Shown: piece by piece, positions 14,280 to 21,838 of the stretch
How the letters are laid out: each line of letters begins with the position of its first letter
How positions within the stretch are numbered: the stretch's first letter is position 1
Origin: Parcubacteria group bacterium CG11_big_fil_rev_8_21_14_0_20_39_14
GTDB lineage: Bacteria > Patescibacteriota > Minisyncoccia > Minisyncoccales > GCA-002787255
DNA length: 38,243 nucleotides
Reading direction: 5' to 3'
NCBI GenBank assembly: GCA_002787255.1
Contig: PCWD01000056.1
Location: 1-38,243, forward strand
Position numbers and translations under genes: made by a program
The notes under the pieces: generated by a model
Database searches by the model: none
Told to the model about the DNA's origin: nothing
What the model saw: the letters and a program-made list of their open reading frames with translations, nothing else

Positions 14280-14867
14280 TTATTGAATGTCAATGTTTCC
14301 TTTGCTGTTAATTGTTAATTGTTTTGTTGTGGATTCATCAGTAGTGAGAGACAAGGTGATTGTGCCGCTTGTCCCGGAAGAAAAATTAGTGGTGGGGTCG
14401 GGAGGAACAAAAACAACCGAAAAGGAATAAACGGGAATAACCGTTTTAACTTTTACTCCGCTTTCTACGGAAATAGTCTCAATTTTAACATCAACGCCAG
14501 TGCCGCCATAAGCATTGTTGCCGTCACAATCGGCAAATAAAATATAGGAAGCATTTGAAGCATCGGAATCGTTGGCGCAGAAGTCGGCGCCGGGCCCGCC
14601 GCTGCTAAAGCAGATTCCATAACCGTCAATAGCCGCTGACTCGGGACAGGTATATCCCGGAGAAGACAGGGCCATATTTGAAGCTCTTCTTATCTCTTGA
14701 GAAACTCTTTGGGCCGTCCTTGTCAATGCCCAATTTTTGTTTCCGCCTCTAAAATAAACCAGGGTGGCTCCCGAGATAACTGTGATAATGGCAACAGAAA
14801 CCAAAAGCTCAACTAAAGAAAATCCTCTATGCTTTATTGTTCTATTGTTATATTGTTCTATTGTCAT
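14280..14867 (-). CDS. Type IV prepilin-like protein (GspH/FimT-like)
   Basis: G15/F16 cleavage with Glu+5 is in HRGFSLVELLVSVAIITVIS. The next segment, RTAQRVSQEIRRASNMALSSP, is the long alpha-1 continuation typical of GspH/FimT, followed by a beta-rich C-terminal part ending GTITLSLTTDESTTKQLTIN. 195 residues. Two acidic stretches (CANDSDASNASY, DCDGNNAYGG) could bind metal or simply be surface loops. First of three prepilin genes after pilD on the minus strand. The leader is stutter-encoded. Confidence 0.87.
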   Translation of the reverse strand: MTIEQYNNRTIKHRGFSLVELLVSVAIITVISGATLVYFRGGNKNWALTRTAQRVSQEIRRASNMALSSPGYTCPESAAIDGYGICFSSGGPGADFCANDSDASNASYILFADCDGNNAYGGTGVDVKIETISVESGVKVKTVIPVYSFSVVFVPPDPTTNFSSGTSGTITLSLTTDESTTKQLTINSKGNIDIQ

Positions 14868-14920
14868 ATTGTTAAAATGTTGTATTGAAAGAAGTAAAGC
14901 AATTTAGCAATTTAGCAATT

Positions 14921-15775
14921 TCAAATTAGAAAACCGAGATACCAATTTATTAACAAATCTCCCCAGAATAATGCAACAAAGGTTCCGGCTACTAAAAATG
15001 GTCCAAAGGGCACTTCGCTCTTAAGGCTCTTTTTGCCAAAAGCGAGCAGTCCCATACCCATTATACCCCCCAATAAAAAACCAAAAAAGAGGGCTGTTAA
15101 AATATTCGGCCAACCCAAAATTAACCCTAAAAGAAATGCCAATTTTACATCTCCCCAACCCATCCAGCGCTCCCGGGACATCAAAACGATAGCTAAAAAA
15201 AATGTTGATGCTAAAATCGCTGATAAAAATGGGTTTAATAGAGTTTTGAAATCCGAAATCCGAAATCCGAAATCCGAAACAAATTCTAAATTTAAAATTC
15301 TGAAAACCTGATAAAAAAACGTAATAATAATTGCTGGAAAAATAATTCTGTCGGGAATAATATAGTGTTTTAAATCTACAACAAAAATTATTATAAGAAA
15401 ACAGGCAATAAGCAAAAAATAACAAATAGGAAATGGGTTTTGAACCCCGCACCAGAACAAGTTCGATGCTGGGCAGGAATTTAAAATTGAAAATTCATTG
15501 AAAATTAGGAGAAATAGCGACCCGGTCGCTATTTCGACTAAGGGATATTGCCAGGAAATTTTTTGATGACAAGAACGGCATTTTCCCTGAAGCAAAATAA
15601 AACTAAAAACTGGCATGAGGTCATACCAGGCAATTACTTTTTTGCAATGAGGACAATAAGACCGACCAGAAATTCTTTCTCCTTTTGGCAAACGGCAGAT
15701 TACAACATTAAGAAAACTGCCGACACAAAGACCAAGAATGAAAATAATTAAAAACACCGGTTTTATCGGCGCCAA
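14921..15775 (-). CDS. pilD: Prepilin leader peptidase/N-methyltransferase PilD (A24)
   Basis: PilD cleaves prepilins after the leader Gly and methylates the new N-terminus in the membrane. The N-terminal GSFLNVVICRLPKGE and two CxxC pairs (C41/C44 in CPHC, C66/C69 in CRSC) form the methyltransferase-type cytoplasmic domain. The two catalytic aspartates of A24 peptidases are visible in FVVDLKHYIIPD and GWGDVKLAFLLG. Several membrane segments follow. 284 residues. Two insertions are encoded by repeats: SCPASNLFWCGVQ at 15443-15482 and SDFGFRISDF at 15243-15290, both in predicted loops. It is located between pilC and the prepilin genes that it should process. Confidence 0.95.
   Translation of the reverse strand: MAPIKPVFLIIFILGLCVGSFLNVVICRLPKGERISGRSYCPHCKKVIAWYDLMPVFSFILLQGKCRSCHQKISWQYPLVEIATGSLFLLIFNEFSILNSCPASNLFWCGVQNPFPICYFLLIACFLIIIFVVDLKHYIIPDRIIFPAIIITFFYQVFRILNLEFVSDFGFRISDFKTLLNPFLSAILASTFFLAIVLMSRERWMGWGDVKLAFLLGLILGWPNILTALFFGFLLGGIMGMGLLAFGKKSLKSEVPFGPFLVAGTFVALFWGDLLINWYLGFLI
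15243..15300. repeat. ATCCGAA stutter inside pilD
   Basis: AAATCCGAA is repeated four times in a row, followed by AAATTCTAAATTTAAAATTC. It encodes LEFVSDFGFRISDFKT in a loop between membrane segments. Confidence 0.65.
15443..15482. repeat. CCCCGCACC...GGGCAGGAATT repeat inside pilD
   Basis: AACCCCGCACCAGAAC and GCTGGGCAGGAATTT follow the same layout as the repeats at 24854 and 27310 (CCCCG stem, then GGCAGG plus AAATT), and an AAAATTGAAAATTC stutter follows. Confidence 0.5.
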
Positions 15776-15776
15776 T

Positions 15777-15862
15777 CAGCGTTGCTATCGGCGTAATGTC
15801 AGCATAAATACTTAGTAACGCTGAAGAACGCTGATATCTACGCTGAACTACGCTGAAAATCT
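15777..15862. repeat. CAGCGT word repeat between pilC and pilD
   Basis: ATCAGCGTTGCTATCGGCG and AACGCTGAAGAACGCTGA-type words face each other with loose dyad symmetry. A shorter tract of the same words (TTCAGCGTAATTTCAGCGTA) lies at 21778-21815 between pilN and pilO. Confidence 0.55.
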
Positions 15863-15879
15863 TTATCAAAAAAATAGTA

Positions 15880-17097
15880 TTAAAATACCGTGCCGGCCAT
15901 CTGATAAATGGGCATTATAATCCCAACAACAATAAATCCCACGGCAGCCCCAAGCACTAAAATCATTAGGGGCTCAACAAGGCTGACCAAATTATCGGTC
16001 ATTCTGGTTACTTCTTTTTTATAAAATTCGGCTGAGTTTTTTAAAACTGCCGGCAATTTACCGGTTTTTTCACCGATTAAAATCATTTGAGTAATTAAAG
16101 GGGGTATTTCTTTTTCCATTTTAAATATAGAGCTCATAAATTCTCCCCGCCTTATTCCCGCCTCGGCTTTAAGAATTATGTCTCTATAAGTTTCGTTTCC
16201 GACGACATCTGCCGCTACCTCCATTGATTTGGAAATTGGCAAGCCTCCCGTGATTAGGGTGCTTAAATTTTCCGAAAAACGGGCAAGGGAGATTTTTTTA
16301 AAAAGTTCTCCAAAAACCGGCACTTTTAAAATAAATTTGTCCCAGATTTTTTTGCCTTTGGCCGTAGCTTTCCAATATAGAAAAAAAACAATGCCCCCGG
16401 CCAAAAATATAAATAATATCCAGCCCCAGCTTCTTAAAAACATGGTAAAGGCCATAATTATTCGGGTGACCGTTGGCAGACCCTGACCCGATTCTTCCAA
16501 AACTGAAGTTAAAGCCGGAATTACAAAAAGAAGCATTATGGTCATTACAATAATCAGGGCGCAAAAAATAAAAGCCGGGTAATACATTGACCCTTTAACT
16601 TTGCTCATTATATCGTATTCGCTTTCATAGTGGTCGGCAAGGTAAGACAGCGATTCGGAAAGTTTTCCGGAAAGTTCTCCGGCTCGAATCATGCTTACAT
16701 AAAAACTGGAAAAAATTTCAGGGTATTTTGAAAGAGCTTTGGAAAAAGCCGTCCCGGACTCAACATTGTCAGAGATTTTAAAAATCTTTTCCCGAAAACG
16801 AGAATTACCTACCTGGTTGCCCATTGTTCTTAAAGACTCAACCAAAGGAACTTCTGAGACAAAAAGGATGGCAAGCTGACGAGAAAAAATGGAAACATCC
16901 CGTAAACTAACCTTTTTGGTAATTAATGGAATTTCTAATTTTTTAAAGAAAGAAGGAGCTTCCTCAATTTCTCTTAAACTAGTTACTATAAGATTGTGTC
17001 TTTGTAAAATATCAATAGCCGCTTCCTGGCTGGAAACCTCAACAATGCCTGACTGAACTGTTCCCTTTGGGGTTCTGGCTTGATATTCAAACTTCAT
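15880..17097 (-). CDS. pilC: Type IV pilus inner-membrane platform protein PilC (GspF family)
   Basis: PilC is the polytopic membrane platform on which PilB/PilT act. Two GspF domains are visible: first RDVSIFSRQLAILFVSEVPL...YVSMIRAGELSGKLSESL (about 68-190), second ISLARFSENLSTLITGGLPI...MILIGEKTGKLPAVL (about 270-395). Hydrophobic segments lie near 170-192, 220-242 and at the end (LMILVLGAAVGFIVVGIIMPIY). 405 residues is the family length. The start ATG at 17097 is preceded by AAAGGT and a leader nearly identical to that of pilT. pilB is next upstream, pilD next downstream. Confidence 0.97.
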   Translation of the reverse strand: MKFEYQARTPKGTVQSGIVEVSSQEAAIDILQRHNLIVTSLREIEEAPSFFKKLEIPLITKKVSLRDVSIFSRQLAILFVSEVPLVESLRTMGNQVGNSRFREKIFKISDNVESGTAFSKALSKYPEIFSSFYVSMIRAGELSGKLSESLSYLADHYESEYDIMSKVKGSMYYPAFIFCALIIVMTIMLLFVIPALTSVLEESGQGLPTVTRIIMAFTMFLRSWGWILFIFLAGGIVFFLYWKATAKGKKIWDKFILKVPVFGELFKKISLARFSENLSTLITGGLPISKSMEVAADVVGNETYRDIILKAEAGIRRGEFMSSIFKMEKEIPPLITQMILIGEKTGKLPAVLKNSAEFYKKEVTRMTDNLVSLVEPLMILVLGAAVGFIVVGIIMPIYQMAGTVF

Positions 17098-17176
17098 ACC
17101 TTTAAAAACTTAAAAAATTAAAAATCTAAAAAAATAAAATAATCGGTTTTTATATCTTTAAATTTTTATGTTTTTA
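17098..17176 (-). promoter_or_regulatory. pilC leader, near-identical to the pilT leader
   Basis: From the start codon outward (plus strand) both leaders read CCTTTAAAAACTTAAAAAATTAAAAATCTAAAAA, then ATAAAATAATCGGTTTTTATAT and ATTTTTATGTTTTT. The tract has loose dyad symmetry, and its gene-proximal end supplies AAAGG next to the ATG. The second copy is at 20355-20434. The function is unknown; it could be shared translational control or simply a repeat. Confidence 0.6.
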
Positions 17177-17177
17177 T

Positions 17178-17283
17178 CCCGCGCCTTTTCCAGCGAGCGT
17201 TTCCGATAATACGGAATTGGTCCCGCACCTTTTTAGGACAACTTCGTTATTTTGCGCAAAGCGCAGTCCACAAAAGGTGCGGG
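17178..17283. repeat. Complex stem structure between pilB and pilC
   Basis: CCCGCACCTTTT (17222-17233) pairs with AAAAGGTGCGGG (17272-17283), enclosing GGAC/GTCC and TTTGCGCAAAGCGCA stems. A further TTTCCG-ATAATA-CGGAA hairpin lies at 17199-17216 and CCCGCGCC at 17178. The pilB stop is 3 bp away. It may attenuate transcription between pilB and pilC, but no U-run is present. Confidence 0.5.
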
Positions 17284-17285
17284 AT

Positions 17286-19031
17286 TTATTTTTCTATTTC
17301 GGTTGCCTGAACTACTTCCCCAATGCTTATAAGCCCCTGCAGAACTTTAATTATTCCGTCCTGGAGCATTGTGGTCATTTCTTGTCTTTGACCTTCTCTG
17401 ATTATTTCGCTTTCAATCGGTTTTTCAATTATTATCTTCTCAAGCTGAGGAGACATTGTTAAAGTTTCAAAAATAGCAACTCGCCCTCTGGTGCCCTGAC
17501 TTAAACATTTATCGCAACCTTTTGGCTGATAGACATATATCGGGGAAGAAACCTTAAGCTCTTTTTGAATAGCTTGAGGAAGTTTGGAAACCTCGTTTAA
17601 GATTAATTTTTCCATCTCCGGATTAGCTTTAATTTTTTCTTTGCAGCGGGGGCAAAGTCTTCTAATAAGCCGTTGAGCAACGCACAAAATTAAAGAAGAG
17701 GGAATCAGATAGGGAGCAACCTTTAAATCAATGAGGCGGTGAATAATTCCAACAGCATTATTGGTATGAATGGTTGATAAAACAATGTGTCCGGTTAAAG
17801 CGGCGTGAGTTGCCAGAGAGGCAGTTTCCTCATCGCGAATTTCACCAACCATAATAATATTGGGGTCCTGCCTCAAAACATTGCGAAGCCCTGTTGCAAA
17901 AGAATAGCCGATTTCCGGTCTAATCTGGGATTGATTTACTCCGCTAATATAATATTCAACCGGGTCTTCCAGGGTAACAATATTAACTCCTTCTTTGTTC
18001 AGGATATTTAAGATACCGTAAAGCGTGGTGGTTTTACCAGAACCCGTTGGTCCGGACAACAAAATCATTCCAAAAGGTTTTTTTATCCCTTGCTCCACTT
18101 TCTTTAAATTGTTAAACTGCAGCCCGAGATCGGGAAGTCCGCGCAAACCGGTGGAAGGATCAAGCACTCTCATTGCTACTTTTTCTCCAAGCGAAGTTGG
18201 AAAAGTGGAAATTCTAAAATCAATATCCTTTAGGCCAACCTTAGTATGAAATCTTCCATCCTGGGGAACTCTTGTTTCGTCAATCCTCAAATTTGAAAGA
18301 ATTTTAATTCTGGTAACAACGGCTGGAGCAATATTTAATGGCAAAGACAAAGCTGCATGCAAAACTCCGTCAACCCGAAACCGAACTCTTAAATTATCCT
18401 TGGTTGGCTCCACATGAATATCAGAAGCCCTGCCCTCAACAGCATACTTTATAATAACCGCCACCATTTTGATAATGGGGGCTTCTTTAGCAATTTTTTC
18501 GGCTTCCCCGGGAGCCTCAATCGGCAGTTCAATTCCTGGTCCCCTTTCGATAAAAGCTTCGGTTTCCAGTTCCTTTAAGGTTCTTGTTACTTCCTCGCCA
18601 AAAGTTTTATAGCGCTTTAAAATTTGCTCATAAGTTGTCGGCGTGATAATAAAAAATTCAGGAGCAAAACCCTCCTTGGCGGCAATAAACTTTAGAGCTT
18701 CTTTGGCCTCAAAATCACCGGGGTTTAGAATTCCTATCTCAAGTATCCCTCCCCTTTTCCCAAGGGGAACAAATTTATAAAACTTAGCCGCTTCTTCACT
18801 GATTTGTTTAAGAACATCTTCGGGTATTTCTGTTCCTTCGCTGATTTTTCTGAAAGGAACATTAAAAATTTTTGATTTTGCTTCAGCAACCTCCTCCTCG
18901 CTGGCTAATTTTTCTTCATAAATAAGAGCTTCAATTGATTTTTCAGTTTTTCCGGATTCCTCCTTTAAATAATCGGCATCTTGCTTTTTTAAGATGCCTA
19001 ATGATAGTAAAGTTTCAATTAGAGTAGGCAT
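17286..19031 (-). CDS. pilB: Type IV pilus extension ATPase PilB (GspE family)
   Basis: PilB is the hexameric cytoplasmic motor that drives pilus assembly. The N-terminal domain (1-135) is the GspE/MshE-N type (LLSLGILKKQDADYLKEE...). The core has RASDIHVEPTKDNLRVRFRVDG, Walker A GPTGSGKTTTLYG (327-339), an Asp box (IVTLEDPVEYYI), Walker B IIMVGEIRDEETA and the His box TGHIVLSTIHTNNA. A four-Cys zinc site (CPRC and CDKC) is present, as in extension but not retraction ATPases. 581 residues. Start ATG at 19031. It lies between pilT and pilC on the same strand. Confidence 0.97.
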   Translation of the reverse strand: MPTLIETLLSLGILKKQDADYLKEESGKTEKSIEALIYEEKLASEEEVAEAKSKIFNVPFRKISEGTEIPEDVLKQISEEAAKFYKFVPLGKRGGILEIGILNPGDFEAKEALKFIAAKEGFAPEFFIITPTTYEQILKRYKTFGEEVTRTLKELETEAFIERGPGIELPIEAPGEAEKIAKEAPIIKMVAVIIKYAVEGRASDIHVEPTKDNLRVRFRVDGVLHAALSLPLNIAPAVVTRIKILSNLRIDETRVPQDGRFHTKVGLKDIDFRISTFPTSLGEKVAMRVLDPSTGLRGLPDLGLQFNNLKKVEQGIKKPFGMILLSGPTGSGKTTTLYGILNILNKEGVNIVTLEDPVEYYISGVNQSQIRPEIGYSFATGLRNVLRQDPNIIMVGEIRDEETASLATHAALTGHIVLSTIHTNNAVGIIHRLIDLKVAPYLIPSSLILCVAQRLIRRLCPRCKEKIKANPEMEKLILNEVSKLPQAIQKELKVSSPIYVYQPKGCDKCLSQGTRGRVAIFETLTMSPQLEKIIIEKPIESEIIREGQRQEMTTMLQDGIIKVLQGLISIGEVVQATEIEK

Positions 19032-19033
19032 GT

Positions 19034-19143
19034 TAGAAATTGTTAGCGAGCCAAAGGCGAGCGTTACAATTTCTTACACCCCGTTAGATAGCCCCAATTA
19101 GAGATGGCGACTACGCCTATCTAATGGGGCGTCTAATGGGGTA
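19034..19143. repeat. Palindromes upstream of pilB (CCCCGTTAGA family)
   Basis: GAAATTGT (19036-19043) pairs with ACAATTTC (19067-19074) around two AGCGAGCC/GGCGAGC words. Then CCCCGTTAGATAG (19079) encloses a second stem CCCCAATTAGA...GGCG/CGCC...TCTAATGGGG and closes with TCTAATGGGG (19133-19142). The inner stem resembles the one at 21655-21690. Confidence 0.55.
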
Positions 19144-19159
19144 AAGGACTTTGTAACAC

Positions 19160-19264
19160 CCCGCTCTCTCTGTGCTCTTGGAATTTTTATTGAAAGTTAT
19201 TATAAGAGAATATAGCTTTCCAAATAATTTAATTTTCAATCCGAGGGCTTAGAGGGCGGGGTTA
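19160..19264. repeat. Palindromic element between pilB and pilT
   Basis: TAACACCCCGCTCTCT at the left end is inverted as AGAGGGCGGGGTTA at the right end (19250-19264). The AT-rich interior is about 80 bp. The ends resemble those of the 118-bp elements (CCCCGCC), but the interior does not, so it may be a distant relative or a separate element. Confidence 0.45.
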
Positions 19265-19274
19265 ATAAATTCCT

Positions 19275-20354
19275 TTAGTATTGTTTTTTCATTCTTGACC
19301 TTAATTCTGACGGATTTAAAGAATAAATCAAAGCGTTTTCCATTGAAATTTCTCTTCTTTTTACAAGTTCGACCAAAGAACGATTGAGAGCTATCATTCC
19401 GAGCTCCGTATTTGTTTCAATAACCAAGTTTAATTCATGGGTTTTGCCCTCTCTAATCAGGGATGATACAGCCGGGCAACTAATCATTATTTCGCTTGCC
19501 GGAATTCTTCCACCCTCAATTCGAGGAATAAGCCTTTGGGAAATTACTCCCAAAAGAGTAGCCGCAAGCTGAGACCTTATCTGATTCTGTTGACTGGCCG
19601 GAAAACTATCAATAATTCTGTCAACAGTTTGAGAAGCGTTATTGGTGTGCAAAGAAGCAAAAACCAAGTGTCCGGTCTCGGCTGCCGTAATGGCCGCCGA
19701 CATCGTTTCATAGTCTCTCATCTCTCCTATCATAATTACATCGGGATCCTGACGGAAAACCGATCTTAGAGCATTGTGAAAATTATAAGTATCCAATATC
19801 ACCTCTCTTTGATTAACAATTGCCCTGTCCTGAATAAAAAGATACTCAATTGGGTCCTCAATTGTTACAATATGGTCGGTTCGGGTATGGTTTATTTCAT
19901 CAATTAAAGCCGCTAAAGTTGTGGATTTTCCGTGACCGGATGGGCCAACCACCAAAACAAAACCCTGATTTGCTTGAGAAAATTCATGACAGATGGGTGG
20001 CAAATTTAACTCTTCAATTGTTTTAATTCTGGCGGGAATAAGACGCAAGGCCGCGCTAATAAAACCCCTCTGAAAAAAAACATTAACCCGAAACCTGACT
20101 TTGTCCTTGTGGGAATAAGAAAAATCAATTTCTTTTTCTCTAAGAAACCTTTCTTTCTGTTCTTCTGAAAGCAAAGCAAAAACCAAACCCTCGCAATCCT
20201 TGGGAGTAAGAATTTCTTTCTTTTCAATGGAAACCAGAGCTCCGTCAATTCTCAAAGTTGGCTTTCTGCCTACCCCTAAATGAAGATCTGACGCATTGCC
20301 TTGAGCAACCATGAGTAAAAGCTCATCTAATTCTTGTTGATAATTAATTATCAT
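19275..20354 (-). CDS. pilT: Type IV pilus retraction ATPase PilT
   Basis: PilT depolymerises the pilus, giving retraction, twitching and DNA pulling. The N-terminal ASDLHLGVGRKPTLRIDG is the PilT signature. Walker A is GPSGHGKSTTLAAL (137-150), a Ser-Gly-His variant of the usual GPTGSGKST. Asp box ITIEDPIEYLF, Walker B VIMIGEMRDYETM and His box AETGHLVFASLHTNNA follow, then the retraction motif AIIPSS-type equivalent read as EIMISCPAVSSLIREGKTHEL near 290. No zinc finger is present, as expected. 359 residues; start ATG 20354 with AAAGG just before. The small pilus-locus protein lies upstream, pilB downstream. Confidence 0.96.
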   Translation of the reverse strand: MIINYQQELDELLLMVAQGNASDLHLGVGRKPTLRIDGALVSIEKKEILTPKDCEGLVFALLSEEQKERFLREKEIDFSYSHKDKVRFRVNVFFQRGFISAALRLIPARIKTIEELNLPPICHEFSQANQGFVLVVGPSGHGKSTTLAALIDEINHTRTDHIVTIEDPIEYLFIQDRAIVNQREVILDTYNFHNALRSVFRQDPDVIMIGEMRDYETMSAAITAAETGHLVFASLHTNNASQTVDRIIDSFPASQQNQIRSQLAATLLGVISQRLIPRIEGGRIPASEIMISCPAVSSLIREGKTHELNLVIETNTELGMIALNRSLVELVKRREISMENALIYSLNPSELRSRMKKQY

Positions 20355-20434
20355 GCCTTTAAAAACTTAAAAAATTAAAAATCTAAAAACATAAAATAAT
20401 CGGTTTTTATATTTTTAGATTTTTATGTTTTTAG
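20355..20434 (-). promoter_or_regulatory. pilT leader, near-identical to the pilC leader
   Basis: It is the same tract as 17098-17176, extended by one extra TTAGATTTTT word. It begins immediately upstream of the ATG and contains the AAAGG ribosome-binding candidate two bases from it. Confidence 0.6.
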
Positions 20435-20446
20435 ATTTTTATTACT

Positions 20447-20743
20447 TTAATATGGCACAAAGGGATTTTCTCGACCGCTCTCTTCTACGGTTAGAGAAGA
20501 AATGTCGGGAAAACTTTCCAGGGCCTGGAATCTCTCATCCTTTAAAATTTCCCATTTTATATCAAGTTTTTTTAGTTCTTCGGAAACAACGGGAACTGCC
20601 TCCTGGGGCTTTTCAGAAACCGGCGGCTTCGCCCCCAAAAAAACAAAATAAAAAATGCTTGCCAAAGCAATCAATACAATTACAAAACCAACCCACAAAA
20701 TGAGCTTTTTCCTTCTTCCTTTTTGAACAATTGTTATGGCCAT
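20447..20743 (-). CDS. Small single-pass membrane protein of the pilus locus (PilP-like position)
   Basis: 98 residues: a basic N-terminus (QKGRRKK), one membrane segment (about 14-35, LILWVGFVIVLIALASIFYF), a Pro/Glu linker (KPPVSEKPQEAVPVVSEE) and a short extracellular tail that ends GRENPFVPY. It sits after pilO and before pilT, where pilP stands in many pilus operons, and the 'R-x-N/D-P-F' ending recalls PilP, which links PilN/PilO to the secretin. There is no lipobox and no secretin here, so this may be a reduced PilP analogue; that is an inference. The ATG at 20743 directly follows the 118-bp element. Confidence 0.7.
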   Translation of the reverse strand: MAITIVQKGRRKKLILWVGFVIVLIALASIFYFVFLGAKPPVSEKPQEAVPVVSEELKKLDIKWEILKDERFQALESFPDISSLTVEESGRENPFVPY

Positions 20744-20861
20744 AAGCTCTCCCCTGCCCTTTCTAAAGTTTCCACAAAGGTTAATAACTCAAATAATTGA
20801 TAAATACAGATAAAAATTTCAAAACTTTTTGGAAATTATAGAAAGGGCGGGGTCGCTAAAA
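20744..20861 (-). mobile_element. 118-bp palindromic element, copy 2 (MITE-like)
   Basis: Read on the minus strand it starts AGCGACCCCGCCCTTTCTAT and ends AGAAAGGGCAGGGGAGAGCTT, immediately followed by the ATG of the small pilus protein. It differs from copy 1 (12964-13081) at only a few positions, including two in the terminal repeats. It must form the whole proximal 5' leader of that gene. Confidence 0.78.
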
Positions 20862-20924
20862 TAAAATATCAAATATTAAAAATCAAAAATAGAATAAGGT
20901 TTCTAAAATTTACCTAGAACCAAT

Positions 20925-21056
20925 TCTTCACGGAGTTTATCCCGCACCGAATTTATTCTGGTGCGGGGTTAAGAATGGCACGGGGCAAGCACTGGGGAAT
21001 TCGACCAAAAATACTGACCGTGCTTTCCCCCCACTCTCCACCAAGACGGGGTAGTA
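20925..21056. repeat. Structured gap between pilO and the small pilus protein
   Basis: CCCGCACC (20943-20950) pairs with GGTGCGGG (20962-20969), enclosed by CAATTCTT and AAGAATGG. Next, AAATACTGACCGT (21009 on) pairs with ACGGGGTAGTATTT (21040-21054). GGGGAA/TTCCCC offers an alternative pairing. No reading frame is convincing. It could carry a terminator-like or leader function, but no U-run is seen. Confidence 0.45.
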
Positions 21057-21082
21057 TTTGAGGTTATTTTACATTTTGATTT

Positions 21083-21634
21083 TTATTTCTGAGGAAAGTA
21101 ATAAAGCTTGACTCCTAAAATAATGGGGAGAAGTTGCTCCGCCGTTTTCTCACCCTCTTCTTTGGTACCGGAAGAAAAATTAATACTTTGAACATCTATT
21201 ATTCTTAGATTTTTTTCTAATCTTTTTAAAAATGTTTTTAGCGAAGAATAACTTCCAATAAAATTATTATTAACCGAAACAGCCGCTCCGCCGGGAGAAA
21301 CCGATTCAGATTGTTCTTTGAAGTCAAAATTTTTCATAACCAAACCGCTGTCTGTCGCAAAATTCTGAAACTGAAATAAAATACTTGTTATTTGAGAATT
21401 CGTAGGCAGAGCCAAATTCAGTCTCTCTATCTGGTCTTGCCACAATCCGGACTCCTCCCGAAGCTCTTCAATCCTTTTTATAATTTTTTTCCTTTCGGCA
21501 AGATAAGCCTTTCTTTCCTCGAGTTTTATTTGAGTGTCTTGAGATTTTTCAATAGCCGGGAGAGTTAAAAACTGCAAAATCAAACCAAATGCCAAAAAAA
21601 CTCCAAAAATTGTATAAACTTTTTTCTTATGCAT
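21083..21634 (-). CDS. pilO: Type IV pilus alignment protein PilO
   Basis: PilO pairs with PilN in the membrane to align the pilus machine. A short cytoplasmic start (MHKKK), one membrane segment (VYTIFGVFLAFGLILQFLTL), a coiled coil (about 30-70, IEKSQDTQIKLEERKAYLAE...) and a ferredoxin-like periplasmic-side domain (TNSQITSILFQFQNFATDSG, YSSLKTFLKRLEKNLRIIDV) match PilO. The ATG at 21634 is preferred: GAAGGAAC precedes it. The frame continues upstream to 21697, but that part is only the translation of a palindromic repeat. 183 residues. pilN lies upstream. Confidence 0.88.
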   Translation of the reverse strand: MHKKKVYTIFGVFLAFGLILQFLTLPAIEKSQDTQIKLEERKAYLAERKKIIKRIEELREESGLWQDQIERLNLALPTNSQITSILFQFQNFATDSGLVMKNFDFKEQSESVSPGGAAVSVNNNFIGSYSSLKTFLKRLEKNLRIIDVQSINFSSGTKEEGEKTAEQLLPIILGVKLYYFPQK

Positions 21635-21646
21635 GTTCCTTCGCCT

Positions 21647-21735
21647 GTTAGATAGCCCCGTTAGGTGGCGGTTACGCCCATCTAATGGGGCGCTCATCTA
21701 ACGGGGTCAGTCAACCCCGTTAGAAATAAAATATA
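21647..21735. repeat. CCCCGTTAGA-family palindrome upstream of pilO
   Basis: CCCCGTTAGGTGGCG pairs with CGCCCATCTAATGGGG (about 21656-21690), flanked by CTGTTAGATAG and ATCTAACGGGG; a further AACCCCGTTAGAA follows at 21715. It occupies the pilO leader up to the ribosome-binding site. Confidence 0.6.
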
Positions 21736-21838
21736 AAAGATAAAAATTTATAGGGTGAGATTGTTGAATAATTATTTTTCAGCGTAATTTCAGCGTATAG
21801 TTCAGCGTGGTTCAGAACCATTTTCTTATTTTTGCTCT

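Noticed and set aside
13560..14920. Possible CRISPR-like array from regularly repeated ACAATAGAACAAT units
   Set aside because: The units are short, adjacent and without unique spacers, and they run into prepilin coding sequence. No cas gene is present.
15021..15452. Alternative minus-strand frame inside pilD
   Set aside because: It is fully overlapped by the well-supported pilD frame and has no features of its own.
21635..21697. Longer PilO start at 21697
   Set aside because: The extra residues are the translation of a CCCCGTTAGA palindrome; the ATG at 21634 has a ribosome-binding site and the expected PilO N-terminus.
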